From assembly GCF_014837145.1 (NCBI RefSeq), contig NZ_JACYFS010000007.1, positions 124,001-188,000 of the forward strand: a stretch of 64,000 nt of DNA. The letters run 5' to 3'. Origin of the DNA: Chryseobacterium caseinilyticum. Lineage in GTDB: Bacteria > Bacteroidota > Bacteroidia > Flavobacteriales > Weeksellaceae. Positions 1-8,029 of this stretch are shown here, in pieces (positions within the stretch are counted from its first letter, which is position 1; each line of letters opens with the position of its first letter). A program made the translations under genes and the position numbers. The notes beneath the pieces were generated by a model, which worked only from the letters and a program-made list of their open reading frames with translations, ran no database searches and was not told the origin of the DNA.

Positions 1-512
1 TGGAATCCAATTCAATCGTAGGAATTGCTCAGGCAAACATGTATCCTTCACTGAAAATTACAGCTGCTGGTGGCGTAAATTCTTTTAAAGTTGACAACTG
101 GTTTTCAATTCCGGCTTCATTGTTCGGTTCTGTTTTAGGTGGATTGACTCAGCCAATTTTCCAAAAAAGACAGTTGAAAACAGATTTAAATGTTGCTAAA
201 ATTCAGAGAGAGAAAAACGTTTTGGCGTTCCGTCAGTCTGTTCTGAATGCAGTAGGCGAAGTTTCTGATGCATTAGTTTCCAATGAAAGCTTAAAAGTTC
301 AGGAACAGAAAGCCAGCGAACAGGTAACAACATTGAAAAACGGAATCAAAAGTGCCGAAATGCTCTACAAAGGCGGTATGGCAAATTACTTAGAAGTGAT
401 TACCGCTCAGGGAAATTCTTTACAGGCTGAACTGAATCTCGCGTCGGTAAAGAGACAGAGGCTGAGCAGTATTGTAGATTTGTACCGAGCTTTAGGTGGC
501 GGATGGAAGTAG
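1..512 (+). CDS. RND efflux outer membrane factor (OprM/NodT-like TolC family), C-terminal part
   Basis: This is the last ~170 residues of an outer-membrane channel of tripartite drug or metal efflux pumps; the 5' end lies outside the window and the frame is open from base 3. The segment reads through the family motif around GIAQANMYPSLKIT, where a beta strand of the barrel returns to the helical barrel. It continues with a long amphipathic coiled-coil helix (LKTDLNVAKIQREKNVL onward). It ends in the second-repeat motif AEMLYKGGMANYLEVITAQ and a closing ALGGGWK, typical of the NodT/CusC group. The family is normally ~460-480 residues, so about two thirds is missing here. The inner-membrane pump and adaptor genes would be expected just to the left. 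The specific substrate cannot be told. Confidence 0.88.
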   Translation, partial: ESNSIVGIAQANMYPSLKITAAGGVNSFKVDNWFSIPASLFGSVLGGLTQPIFQKRQLKTDLNVAKIQREKNVLAFRQSVLNAVGEVSDALVSNESLKVQEQKASEQVTTLKNGIKSAEMLYKGGMANYLEVITAQGNSLQAELNLASVKRQRLSSIVDLYRALGGGWK

Positions 513-534
513 TAAATTAACTATATTGTTTTAA

Positions 535-562
535 GTGCGGTCTTAAGGGATCGCATTTTTTT
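535..562 (+). terminator. Rho-independent terminator of the efflux gene
   Basis: A hairpin with arms TGCGGTC and GATCGCA (one G-T pair, 7-bp loop) is followed directly by seven T residues, 23 bases after the efflux stop codon. Confidence 0.75.
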
Positions 563-576
563 GTTTATTTTAAACA

Positions 577-627
577 TGACAGCTTGTCACAGCGAAACAA
601 TATGTCACATTTTTTGACACATTGTCA
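577..627. promoter_or_regulatory. Cluster of five TGACA/TGTCA half-sites
   Basis: In this ~300-base gap TGACA or its complement TGTCA occurs at 577-581, 585-589, 603-607, 615-619 and 623-627. The first two form a short dyad with a 3-base spacer, and the third and fourth form a dyad with a 7-base spacer. The arrangement looks like clustered operator sites for a dimeric regulator. The regulator is unknown. The rest of the gap up to 812 is AT-rich, with a further small dyad TTGGTAC (768-774)/GTACCAA (807-813) abutting the next start codon. Confidence 0.4.
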
Positions 628-812
628 CTAAAAATTAAATAGTAATGTTTTTTGTGCAAGAAAACTTTAGTGCTAGTTTGCACCAAAGTTTGTTTCAGCC
701 TTTTATAAATACTGAATTTGATCGTTTAAGTGTGCAAAGGTATAAATAATTATATTTTAAACAAATTTTGGTACTACTTTAACATAATTTTAACAATTAA
801 ATTTTTGTACCA

Positions 813-1034
813 ATGAGAAAAAATGTACATGTTACTCCAAAAGGAGAAAATTGGCAGGTTAAAACCGCTAATAGTAATAAGGCGTATAGAGTCGTAGATA
901 TGCAAAAGGAAGCCATTCAAATAGCAAAGACTGTTGCAATAAACAATCAAGCTGAACTAATAATACATAGGCAAAATGGACAAATAAGAGCAAAGGACTC
1001 TTATGGAAACGATACATTCCCACCTAAAGGTTAG
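813..1034 (+). CDS. DUF2188 domain protein
   Basis: This small basic 73-residue protein is made almost entirely of a DUF2188 domain. It has the pattern HVTPKGENWQVK near the N-terminus, then a helix with KEAIQIAKTVA, and a second strand pair ELIIHRQNGQIRAKDSYGND. The domain is a compact alpha/beta fold of unknown function. No signal peptide is visible, so it is probably cytoplasmic. The next gene starts 2 bases after its stop, so the two are almost certainly co-transcribed. Recognition of the family is good; function is unknown. Confidence 0.85.
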   Translation: MRKNVHVTPKGENWQVKTANSNKAYRVVDMQKEAIQIAKTVAINNQAELIIHRQNGQIRAKDSYGNDTFPPKG

Positions 1035-1036
1035 TT

Positions 1037-1714
1037 ATGAAGAAATGTATTATATCCGTTAATCAGTATGCTGATTTTGTAAAAGCTACTGATTCAAAAA
1101 AGCAAAGAATTATTAGGCAACAAAAAAAACCTAATGTATTTAGAATTGCTTATTATCAGCTTGCAAAGGCAAGAATTAGAAAAACCTTAAAAAACAATGG
1201 CTCTCTGAAGCATATAGATGACGCTCTAGCAAACTTGTCCGCAAGAGTTCCTCAATCAAAAAGGCAATCAAGTGATAAAACTGTTTCAATTGAAGCATTA
1301 GAAAAATTTTTAATGTTAACGATCCCTAAAGTTCTTAGAGATGAAAATTTAGAGTTTTTGAACACGAAACAGTTTAAAAGTGATATTGAGGTTAATGGAA
1401 TTTCGATAATTATATCACCCGAAATTATTTTTAAAACGATAATTGATGGGAATGATGTATTTGGCGGGATTAAACTTCACATATCAAAATCAAACTGTTT
1501 TGATACAGAACAACAACAAATTATCGCTTCAGGAATCTGTAATTTTTTAGAGAAAAATGTTACAACAGGCAAGCAGATTGTTTTGCCCGAATTCTGTATT
1601 TCTTTAGATATCTTTGGTAGTGGATTTATATCAAATTCAACTGCAAAAAAGAATATTATTAATTCCTATAAAAAAGAATGTTTAGAAATTATTAAAATTT
1701 GGGATGCTGCCTAA
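1037..1714 (+). CDS. Protein of unknown function paired with DUF2188
   Basis: This 225-residue soluble protein has no signal peptide. The N-terminal ~70 residues are very basic (KKQRIIRQQKKPN, LAKARIRKTLKN) and look like a nucleic-acid-binding helical segment. The C-terminal half alternates strands and helices, with NGISIIISPEIIF, a turn IDGNDVFGG, a strand IKLHISK and a conserved-looking PEFCISLDIFG. The strand-turn-strand with an acidic residue followed by GGIKLHIS is vaguely like a PD-(D/E)XK nuclease core, but the motif is not convincing. Its gene starts 2 bases after the DUF2188 stop and ends before a terminator, so the pair forms a two-gene unit between housekeeping genes, with lower GC than its neighbours. 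I do not recognise a named family. Confidence 0.7.
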   Translation: MKKCIISVNQYADFVKATDSKKQRIIRQQKKPNVFRIAYYQLAKARIRKTLKNNGSLKHIDDALANLSARVPQSKRQSSDKTVSIEALEKFLMLTIPKVLRDENLEFLNTKQFKSDIEVNGISIIISPEIIFKTIIDGNDVFGGIKLHISKSNCFDTEQQQIIASGICNFLEKNVTTGKQIVLPEFCISLDIFGSGFISNSTAKKNIINSYKKECLEIIKIWDAA

Positions 1715-1737
1715 ATTAATTCATAACTAGCACTATT

Positions 1738-1774
1738 AACTGAATTTCATTTATATGAGATTCAGTTTCTTTTT
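1738..1774 (+). terminator. Rho-independent terminator of the DUF2188 unit
   Basis: Arms AACTGAATTTCAT and ATGAGATTCAGTT, with a short loop and about one mismatch, are followed by a T-rich stretch (TTCTTTTT), 24 bases after the stop at 1714. Confidence 0.7.
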
Positions 1775-1854
1775 ATAGGTCTACAAAACTAAATCAATAA
1801 AATTTTCTCATTAAATCTTTTAGTTTTAATTTTCTAAAAAACATAAGATCCACT

Positions 1855-2781
1855 TTAAAATTTATTATTTAGGTATTTAACTAAATCGTCAAAATCCTTT
1901 TCTGAATATCCTATTTGTATATAATGAATATTCTCTTCCTTTCTATACCAAGTCAGTTGGCGTTTCGCAAATCTTCTCGAGTTTTTTTTAATTTCAGAAA
2001 CCGCAAAATCCAAATCCCATTCTCCATCAAAATACTTAAAAAGTTCTGAATAACCAACGGTATTGAGTGATGCCAAATTTTTTCCTTCCTGCGATTTTCT
2101 TAATTCATCAAGATTTTGTGCCTCATCGAGCAAGCCATTTTCCATCATTTTATCAACACGCAGATTGATTCTTTCGTAAACCGTTTCCCGGGGCGCTTCA
2201 ATACCGATTCTTATCGTCTGGAAATTTCTTGGATTTTTGTCATGAGAAATATTTTCAGAATATGTTTTACCGGTTTGCCAAATAATATCAATCGCCCGCA
2301 ACAACCTTCTCTGATTGTGAATATCTACATTTTCGTAATATTCAGGATCTAAATCTTTCAGCATTTCCTGAAGTTTTTCGATTCCTTCAGTTTTCCAAAT
2401 GTTTTCCAGTTTTTCCTGATTTTCTTCGTTGGCTTCAGGCAAATCATTTAATCCTTCAATCACTGCTTTCTCATACATCATACTTCCGCCAACCATAATG
2501 ACAATGTCGTATTTTTTAAAAAGCTGATCCAATAATTCCAAAGAATCATGCTCAAACTGACCGATAGAATAATAATCTTTTACCGAAAGCTGACCAATAA
2601 AATGATGTTTTACCTGCGAAAGTTCATCTTCCGAAGGTGCAGCCGTTCCGATTTTCATTTCGCTGAAAAACTGTCGGGAATCACAGGAAATAATTTCTGT
2701 ATTAAAATGCTTTGCAAGCTCAATAGCAAGTTTGGTTTTGCCAATTCCTGTGGTGCCTACAACTGAAATCAGGGTTTTCAT
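1855..2781 (-). CDS. miaA: tRNA dimethylallyltransferase
   Basis: MiaA transfers a dimethylallyl group from DMAPP to N6 of A37 in tRNAs that read UNN codons. The 308-residue length is normal for the family. The P-loop GTTGIGKT lies at residues 9-16, followed by the substrate motif CDSRQFF. Further family signatures are GGSMMYEKAVIEGL, RRLLRAIDI, NTVGYSEL and the C-terminal FAKRQLTWYRK. It is cytoplasmic. The gene is convergent with the unit on its left and divergent from yicC; the 141-base divergent gap holds degenerate heptamer repeats and the yicC promoter. Confidence 0.97.
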   Translation of the reverse strand: MKTLISVVGTTGIGKTKLAIELAKHFNTEIISCDSRQFFSEMKIGTAAPSEDELSQVKHHFIGQLSVKDYYSIGQFEHDSLELLDQLFKKYDIVIMVGGSMMYEKAVIEGLNDLPEANEENQEKLENIWKTEGIEKLQEMLKDLDPEYYENVDIHNQRRLLRAIDIIWQTGKTYSENISHDKNPRNFQTIRIGIEAPRETVYERINLRVDKMMENGLLDEAQNLDELRKSQEGKNLASLNTVGYSELFKYFDGEWDLDFAVSEIKKNSRRFAKRQLTWYRKEENIHYIQIGYSEKDFDDLVKYLNNKF

Positions 2782-2868
2782 GGAATGATGGATGTTTGAT
2801 AATGGATGTCTGAGTATGATGAATAATTTGCAGCATGAATCTCAAATTTCAAACCTCAAATTTCGAAT
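2782..2868. repeat. Degenerate period-7 repeats between miaA and yicC
   Basis: The stretch 2784-2826 can be cut into heptamers such as TGATGGA, TGTTTGA, TAATGGA, TGTCTGA. The adjacent 2838-2866 reads as CTCAAAT, TTCAAAC, CTCAAAT, TTCGAAT. Similar heptamers recur in the next two gaps and near 53.6 kb. Confidence 0.6.
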
Positions 2869-2897
2869 CAATTTTTAAATGTGCTAAATTAAATGTT

Positions 2898-2905
2898 TAT
2901 CTTTG
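2898..2905 (+). promoter_or_regulatory. -7 promoter element for yicC
   Basis: TATCTTTG matches the Bacteroidota consensus TAnnTTTG, 17 bases before the yicC ATG. No clear TTG sits at -33. Confidence 0.55.
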
Positions 2906-2922
2906 TACGACAATAAAAAACT

Positions 2923-3780
2923 ATGATTTTATCAATGACCGGCTTCGGTAGAGCCGAAGGTGTTTTTGAAGGAAAGAAAATTTCGATCGATATTAAATCA
3001 CTGAACAGCAAGAGCTTTGATTTGAACATCAAAATTCCTTTGCGTTACAAAGAAAAAGAATTTGAAGTAAGAAAAATTCTGAACGATAGAATCATCCGCG
3101 GAAAGGTAGATTGCTATATCAATATTGAGAATCTTGAAGAAACGAATGATGTAAAAATCAACAGAAGTCTGATCGATTCTTACATGAATGAGCTTAAAAA
3201 TATCGCTTCAGACGGACCGGATTTTGAGTACCTGAAAATGGCAGTAAGACTTCCTGATGCGATCACTTCAAGACCTGATGAATTAACTGAAGGTGAATGG
3301 GAAGCTTTGGCGAAAATCGTAAACAATGCGGTAGATAAGTTTCAGGATTTCAGAAAAACTGAAGGGAAAATTCTTCATGAAGAGCTGGAAAGAAACATCA
3401 AAAATATTGATAAATCTCTGGCAGAAGTTGTTCCTTACGAGCAGGTAAGAATTGATGCTGTGAAAGAACGTTACATGAAAACTTTAAAAGAGTTTGAGAA
3501 CGTTGACGAAACAAGATTCTATCAGGAAATGGCTTATTTTACTGAAAAATTAGACATTCAGGAAGAAAAGGTTAGACTTTCCCAGCATTTGAAATACTAT
3601 TCTGAAGTAATGGAAAATGAAGATTTTAACGGAAAAAAATTAGGTTTTATTTCACAGGAAATCGGAAGAGAAATCAACACTTTAGGTTCAAAAGCCAATC
3701 ACGCTGAAATTCAGAAATTAGTCGTGATGATGAAAGATGATTTGGAAAAAATTAAAGAGCAAACGCTTAATGTATTATAA
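2923..3780 (+). CDS. YicC/YloC family endoribonuclease
   Basis: This 285-residue protein has the two usual regions: an N-terminal YicC-like domain starting with MTGFGRAEG, and a C-terminal DUF1732 domain ending in GFISQEIGREINTLGSKANHAEIQ... A family member, YicC of E. coli, is a reported RNase that acts on small RNA (established knowledge). The protein is cytoplasmic and hexameric in characterised homologues. The gene lies upstream of gmk with an 82-base gap, the same neighbour order as in many bacteria. The start codon is supported by a promoter box 17 bases upstream and by full alignment of the N-terminal motif. Confidence 0.93.
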   Translation: MILSMTGFGRAEGVFEGKKISIDIKSLNSKSFDLNIKIPLRYKEKEFEVRKILNDRIIRGKVDCYINIENLEETNDVKINRSLIDSYMNELKNIASDGPDFEYLKMAVRLPDAITSRPDELTEGEWEALAKIVNNAVDKFQDFRKTEGKILHEELERNIKNIDKSLAEVVPYEQVRIDAVKERYMKTLKEFENVDETRFYQEMAYFTEKLDIQEEKVRLSQHLKYYSEVMENEDFNGKKLGFISQEIGREINTLGSKANHAEIQKLVVMMKDDLEKIKEQTLNVL

Positions 3781-3860
3781 ATGATAGTTGATAAATGATC
3801 ATTGATTAAATAGCAATTAAGTTTTTAATCAATCATCATGCATCAATTATCAATCATTAT
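3781..3860. repeat. Palindromic degenerate heptamer repeat between yicC and gmk
   Basis: The first half reads as heptamers TGATAGT, TGATAAA, TGATCAT, TGATTAA. The second half holds the complementary ATCAATC, ATCATGC, ATCAATT, ATCAATC. The gap thus folds as one long hairpin built of 7-base units, filling the whole space between stop and start. Confidence 0.65.
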
Positions 3861-3862
3861 TT

Positions 3863-4426
3863 ATGGATAGAGTTATCATATTTTCAGCGCCGTCGGGAAG
3901 CGGGAAAACAACATTGGTAAAGCATTCTCTGGAAGCGATTCCGGAACTGGAGTTTTCCATTTCTTGCACGACGAGACAGCCGAGAGGAAGTGAAATTCAT
4001 GCTGTTGATTATCACTTTATTTCGCCGGATGAATTCAGACAGAAAATTGCTGAAGAAGCTTTTGTGGAATTTGAAGAAGTCTACACCGATAAATATTACG
4101 GAACTCTGAAATCTGAGGTCGAAAAAATCTGGAATCAGGGAAAAGTTGTTATTTTTGATGTAGACGTAAAGGGCGGAATTTCATTAAAAAAATATTTTGG
4201 TGACAAAGCATTATCCATTTTCATTGAACCACCTTCGATTGCCGAGTTGGAACGGAGATTGATTTCAAGAAACACCGATGATGCCGAAACCATCAGAACC
4301 CGCGTAGAAAAAGCAGAAGAAGAGCTTACCTACGCAATAGAATTTGACCAGATCGTCATCAACAGCGATTTGAGTGAAGCAAAAAGAGAAATAGAAAGTT
4401 TAATAAAAAGTTTTATCGGAAAGTAA
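3863..4426 (+). CDS. gmk: Guanylate kinase
   Basis: Gmk phosphorylates GMP to GDP with ATP and is essential for guanine nucleotide supply. The 187-residue length is normal. The P-loop SAPSGSGKT is at residues 8-16. The GMP-binding segment SCTTRQPRGSE is followed by DYHFIS, and the lid carries RNTDDAETIRTRVEKAEEEL. The conserved GTLKSEVEK and VVIFDVDVKGG segments are present. It is a cytoplasmic enzyme. The start at 3863 puts the P-loop at the expected distance from the N-terminus. It probably shares a transcript with yicC. Confidence 0.97.
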   Translation: MDRVIIFSAPSGSGKTTLVKHSLEAIPELEFSISCTTRQPRGSEIHAVDYHFISPDEFRQKIAEEAFVEFEEVYTDKYYGTLKSEVEKIWNQGKVVIFDVDVKGGISLKKYFGDKALSIFIEPPSIAELERRLISRNTDDAETIRTRVEKAEEELTYAIEFDQIVINSDLSEAKREIESLIKSFIGK

Positions 4427-4429
4427 AGG

Positions 4430-4472
4430 CTGGAAGTTTGAAGCGGGATGATGGAAGTTTTGAATACCTTAT
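4430..4472. repeat. Short degenerate heptamer repeat after gmk
   Basis: The sequence reads as GGCTGGA, AGTTTGA, AGCGGGA, TGATGGA, AGTTTTG, with a clear 7-base rhythm. It belongs to the same type as the repeats on either side of yicC. Confidence 0.5.
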
Positions 4473-4541
4473 ATTCAAACGAAATCATTTTGATTCTAAA
4501 TTTTACTTTTAATTTCTGATAAAATAAAAACACAGGTCGAC

Positions 4542-5561
4542 ATGAGTACCGAAACATTAGAAAGAGCTAAATCAGCCATTCCCGTAAGAGGATTTTTAGA
4601 TATTAAAGACCTTATTATTCCGGAAGGAGAGGAGTTGGTAAAGGCGATTTTACAGCTGAAAGAAGAAAAAAACGCCGTTATTCTGGCGCATTATTACCAA
4701 CCGGGACCTATTCAGGATATTGCTGATTTCCTTGGAGATTCTCTTCAGCTGGCAAGACAGGCAAAAGATACCGATGCCGACATGATTGTATTCTGCGGAG
4801 TACATTTTATGGCTGAAGCTGCAAAAATTCTGAATCCAACGAAGAAAGTTGTTCTTCCAGATACAATGGCGGGATGCTCTTTGGCAGACGGATGTTCTGG
4901 AGAAGGTTTGAGAAAAATGCGTGAGCAGCATCCAAACGCCTTGATCGCAACGTACATCAACTGTAATGCCGAAACGAAGGCGGAAAGCGACATCATCGTA
5001 ACCAGTTCAAATGCTGAAACTGTAATTGAAGCTTTACCGACTGACAGACCGATTATTTTCGCACCGGATAAAAATTTAGGAAGATATTTATCTCAAAAAA
5101 CGGGTCGTGATATGATTCTTTGGGACGGAAGCTGCATCGTACACGAAGCTTTCTCGATGGAAAGAATTGCGCAGCAACTGGCAGATAATCCAGATGCAAA
5201 ACTAATTGCGCACCCTGAAAGTGAAGAATCAGTTTTAAAACTGGCTCACTTCATCGGCTCGACTTCTGCTCTTCTGAATTATGTTGAAAAAGAAGACTGT
5301 CAGAAATTCATTATCGCGACTGAAGAAGGAATTTTGCACGAAATGAGAAAACGTGCTCCCCACAAAGAACTGATTCCTGCTTTGGTTTTTGACGAAAGCT
5401 GTAACTGCTCAGAATGTTTTTACATGAAAAGAAACACAATGGAAAAACTGTACCTGTGTATGAAATATGAACTTCCGGAAATCATCATTGAAGAAGAGCT
5501 TCGGTTGAGAGCACTGAAGCCGATTGAGGCAATGCTCGATCTTTCGAAAAGCATTAAATAA
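4542..5561 (+). CDS. nadA: Quinolinate synthase
   Basis: NadA condenses iminoaspartate with dihydroxyacetone phosphate to quinolinate in de novo NAD synthesis, using an oxygen-sensitive [4Fe-4S] cluster. The 339-residue protein shows the triplicated fold signatures: AHYYQPGPIQDIADFLGDSL, FCGVHFMAE (C85), WDGSCIVHE (C198) and the C-terminal C-x-x-C at C289/C292 in SCNCSECFYM. These supply the cluster ligands. It is cytoplasmic. nadB and nadC are not in the window. A terminator follows immediately. Confidence 0.96.
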   Translation: MSTETLERAKSAIPVRGFLDIKDLIIPEGEELVKAILQLKEEKNAVILAHYYQPGPIQDIADFLGDSLQLARQAKDTDADMIVFCGVHFMAEAAKILNPTKKVVLPDTMAGCSLADGCSGEGLRKMREQHPNALIATYINCNAETKAESDIIVTSSNAETVIEALPTDRPIIFAPDKNLGRYLSQKTGRDMILWDGSCIVHEAFSMERIAQQLADNPDAKLIAHPESEESVLKLAHFIGSTSALLNYVEKEDCQKFIIATEEGILHEMRKRAPHKELIPALVFDESCNCSECFYMKRNTMEKLYLCMKYELPEIIIEEELRLRALKPIEAMLDLSKSIK

Positions 5562-5567
5562 ATTTCA

Positions 5568-5593
5568 AAGCGGGTTTTTTTACCCGCTTTTTT
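5568..5593 (+). terminator. Terminator of nadA
   Basis: Perfect arms AAAGCGGGT and ACCCGCTTT around a T-rich loop, followed by further T residues, start 6 bases after the nadA stop. Confidence 0.85.
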
Positions 5594-5612
5594 ACTTTAA
5601 TTAACTTCCACA

Positions 5613-6269
5613 ATGAAAAAAGCTATGAAAGCTATTGATATCACTAAAGAAATCTTACCTATAGAATTAGATTCTCTCTTTGATACAGTGGAGTACGAAA
5701 ACTATGGGATTTTTAAAATTGACAAAGTTGTATTTGAAAATAACTTAATTGAGTTTTACTTCACAATAAAAATTTTAGAGGAATTATTAGATGAAGGAGA
5801 AGAAAATTATCAGTGGAAATTAAAAATAACAGACTGTAAAGATTATCATATTGAAGACTCGACTAATGTTGAGGCTTCTATATCTGTTTTTTCAGAACAC
5901 GTTCTTTTATCTCATTATCAAAAGTCTTGGAAAGAACTTTTTTTCAAACAGGAAGGTACAAATTTGAATCAATTATTTGTAGATTTATATAATCTTCATC
6001 ATTTCGATTTTGAGTATTTTATTGTTCCTGAAAAATATTTAGCTAATGATAAATTATCTTTCTTAGTAAACAGTGAAAGCGGATTATTTGCTCGCGGTCC
6101 CGAAGATATTTTAGATTTATATTTTAATCTCCTTTTAAAATATGGTAAAGAGCCTTACTATTTTCAAAACAATATAAAAATGGATGATAAAAAAAAGGAT
6201 GAATTGAAAATTGTATTTCTGGGAAATAATTATTTTATTGGTAAACAATTAGAATTTCAAAAACTATGA
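5613..6269 (+). CDS. Hypothetical protein, translationally coupled to folB
   Basis: This 218-residue acidic soluble protein has no signal peptide or membrane segment. I see no motif that names a family. Lysine-, glutamate- and aspartate-rich loops alternate with hydrophobic strands (IEFYFTIKIL, YFIVPEKYL), suggesting a single alpha/beta domain. The stop overlaps the folB start in an ATGA arrangement, which implies co-translation. It follows the nadA terminator, so the unit probably starts in the short gap at 5594-5612 or just before. The function is unknown and no tie to folate synthesis can be inferred beyond the overlap. Confidence 0.8.
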   Translation: MKKAMKAIDITKEILPIELDSLFDTVEYENYGIFKIDKVVFENNLIEFYFTIKILEELLDEGEENYQWKLKITDCKDYHIEDSTNVEASISVFSEHVLLSHYQKSWKELFFKQEGTNLNQLFVDLYNLHHFDFEYFIVPEKYLANDKLSFLVNSESGLFARGPEDILDLYFNLLLKYGKEPYYFQNNIKMDDKKKDELKIVFLGNNYFIGKQLEFQKL

Positions 6270-6649
6270 GCAAAATATTTTTAGAAGACGTAAAAATCTA
6301 CGCTTACCACGGCGTTCTTCCCGAAGAAAACATTATCGGGACTTACTATATTTTAAATGCAGAAATACACACCGATTTGTGGGATGCTGCGGTTTCTGAT
6401 GATTTGAATGATACAATAAGCTATGCGGACATTAATCAGATTATTCATGATGAAATGAAGATTATATCTAAACTGCTTGAGCATGTTGCCGGAAGAATTA
6501 TCATGAAAATCAGCGAAAAATTCAATCAGATTTCTTACATTAAACTGAGAATTACCAAAACCAGTCCGCCAATGAAGGGGGAAATGAAAGGCGCGAGCAT
6601 TGAGCTGGAGAAAAGCTTTTTATTAGGTGGTTCTGCGGAGAAAATTTAA
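6266..6649 (+). CDS. folB: Dihydroneopterin aldolase
   Basis: FolB converts 7,8-dihydroneopterin to 6-hydroxymethyl-dihydropterin and glycolaldehyde in folate synthesis. The 127-residue length is typical. Family motifs include the N-terminal YAYHGVLPEEN with the catalytic-region tyrosine and histidine, DTISYADINQII, and the substrate-binding LEHVAGRI carrying the conserved glutamate. The C-terminal ITKTSPPMKGEM is also typical. It is cytoplasmic and forms octamers in characterised members. It overlaps the preceding gene by 4 bases. Confidence 0.93.
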   Translation: MSKIFLEDVKIYAYHGVLPEENIIGTYYILNAEIHTDLWDAAVSDDLNDTISYADINQIIHDEMKIISKLLEHVAGRIIMKISEKFNQISYIKLRITKTSPPMKGEMKGASIELEKSFLLGGSAEKI

Positions 6650-6664
6650 TTTAAATTTAGAAAC

Positions 6665-8020
6665 TTGAAACGGATTTTTGCTATAATTTTAATACTGATT
6701 TTCGGATTTTCATACAGCCAGGAGAATCAGCAGATTTACACATTTCCAAAAGTGAAATCAAGCATCACGATGCCTGTGAGAATACCGCTGGCTGAGGTAA
6801 GCAAGATGGTGAATGCTTCGGTCAAAGATTTGATTTTCGAAGACAATTCCTATACAGACAATAATGATGATCAGTTTAAAATTAAAGTCTGGAAAACAAG
6901 GCCCATCCGTTTGGTAGGTGATGTCAACAAAAAGATATTTATTGAAGTTCCGTTAAAAATCTGGGCTGAAAAGGGAATTGGAACACTTGGCGTTTACACC
7001 TATCAGCAGACGACTTTTGAAACCGTAATGTATTTTGTAGCTTCAATGGATTTTAAAACCAACTGGACGGTCGCCACAAATACCAAACCCAACGGTTTTA
7101 AATGGGTGGTAAAACCCGTTCTGGATTTCGGAAAAATTAAAATCCCGATTACAGGTCTCGTGGAAAAAAGTCTGGTGAAGCAGCAGGCAGAATTCTGTAA
7201 AACGATTGATGCGCAGATGGCTTCACAGCTCAATTTTCAGCAATATGCAGTGTTAGCGTGGAACTCATTTTCGCAACCGTTTAAAATTTCTGATGAATAT
7301 GAAACGTGGCTGAAAATAACGCCCGTGAATGTGAACATCAATCCACTGAAATTTTACGGCGACGCCATTGACACCACGATAGGAATTGATATTTTTTCTG
7401 AAACATACACTGGTGTAAAACCTGAAGCCTCCCAACCTGTACGCACTGCGATGAACTTCAGTTTTGTGCCACTTCTGAACGAAAGTTTTGTACTTCAGAC
7501 CACAGCCAATATCCCTTTTTCTGAAGCTGCGGAAATTGCTGAAAAAACTTTTCTGAATAAAGAATTCGATGTCCGTGGGTCTAAAGTGAAAATTAATGAT
7601 ATCAATGTTTATGGTGAAGGATACAGAATTGTGATTGAAGCGCAGACGGAAGGTTATGTAAACGGAAAATCCTTCATTTCGGGAATTCCTGTCTATGACA
7701 AAACGAAAAAGAAAATTGTACTTTCCCAGACGAAATTTAAACTTAAAACAACCAATATCATCCAAAAAACAGCTTCAGTAATGTTTCAGGGGAAGATTGT
7801 GAAAATGATTGAAGATGAATACGGTATTCCAACTTCAGATATGGAAGTTTCCTCACAGAAAAGCATCGAAGAAGCCTTTAATAAAGAGTACTACAAAGGT
7901 TTGAAAATGAATGGAAAAGTTTTTAAATTAGAACCGTCAGACATACTGGTTAATAACTCGGGATTGACTGCCGTAATCGATATTCAGGCAGGTTTGAGGC
8001 TGATGCTCAATGCTTTTTAA
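6665..8020 (+). CDS. DUF4403 family secreted protein
   Basis: This 451-residue exported protein is one long DUF4403 region. The proposed TTG start at 6665 gives a textbook signal peptide (MKRIFAIILILIFGFSYSQ), and no ATG offers an alternative, so the TTG start is well supported. The body carries paired halves rich in beta strands (VKSSITMPVRIPLAEV near the start, a related strand set after residue ~270). This is reminiscent of lipid-binding tubular folds, an inference only. It lies 15 bases after folB and 9 bases before the RDD gene. Function is unknown; the location is probably periplasm or outer envelope. Confidence 0.85.
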   Translation: MKRIFAIILILIFGFSYSQENQQIYTFPKVKSSITMPVRIPLAEVSKMVNASVKDLIFEDNSYTDNNDDQFKIKVWKTRPIRLVGDVNKKIFIEVPLKIWAEKGIGTLGVYTYQQTTFETVMYFVASMDFKTNWTVATNTKPNGFKWVVKPVLDFGKIKIPITGLVEKSLVKQQAEFCKTIDAQMASQLNFQQYAVLAWNSFSQPFKISDEYETWLKITPVNVNINPLKFYGDAIDTTIGIDIFSETYTGVKPEASQPVRTAMNFSFVPLLNESFVLQTTANIPFSEAAEIAEKTFLNKEFDVRGSKVKINDINVYGEGYRIVIEAQTEGYVNGKSFISGIPVYDKTKKKIVLSQTKFKLKTTNIIQKTASVMFQGKIVKMIEDEYGIPTSDMEVSSQKSIEEAFNKEYYKGLKMNGKVFKLEPSDILVNNSGLTAVIDIQAGLRLMLNAF

Positions 8021-8029
8021 AAACAAACT

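Noticed and set aside
7265..7765. 166-codon minus-strand reading frame inside the DUF4403 gene
   Set aside because: Arginine/phenylalanine-rich antisense frame wholly inside a well-supported gene.
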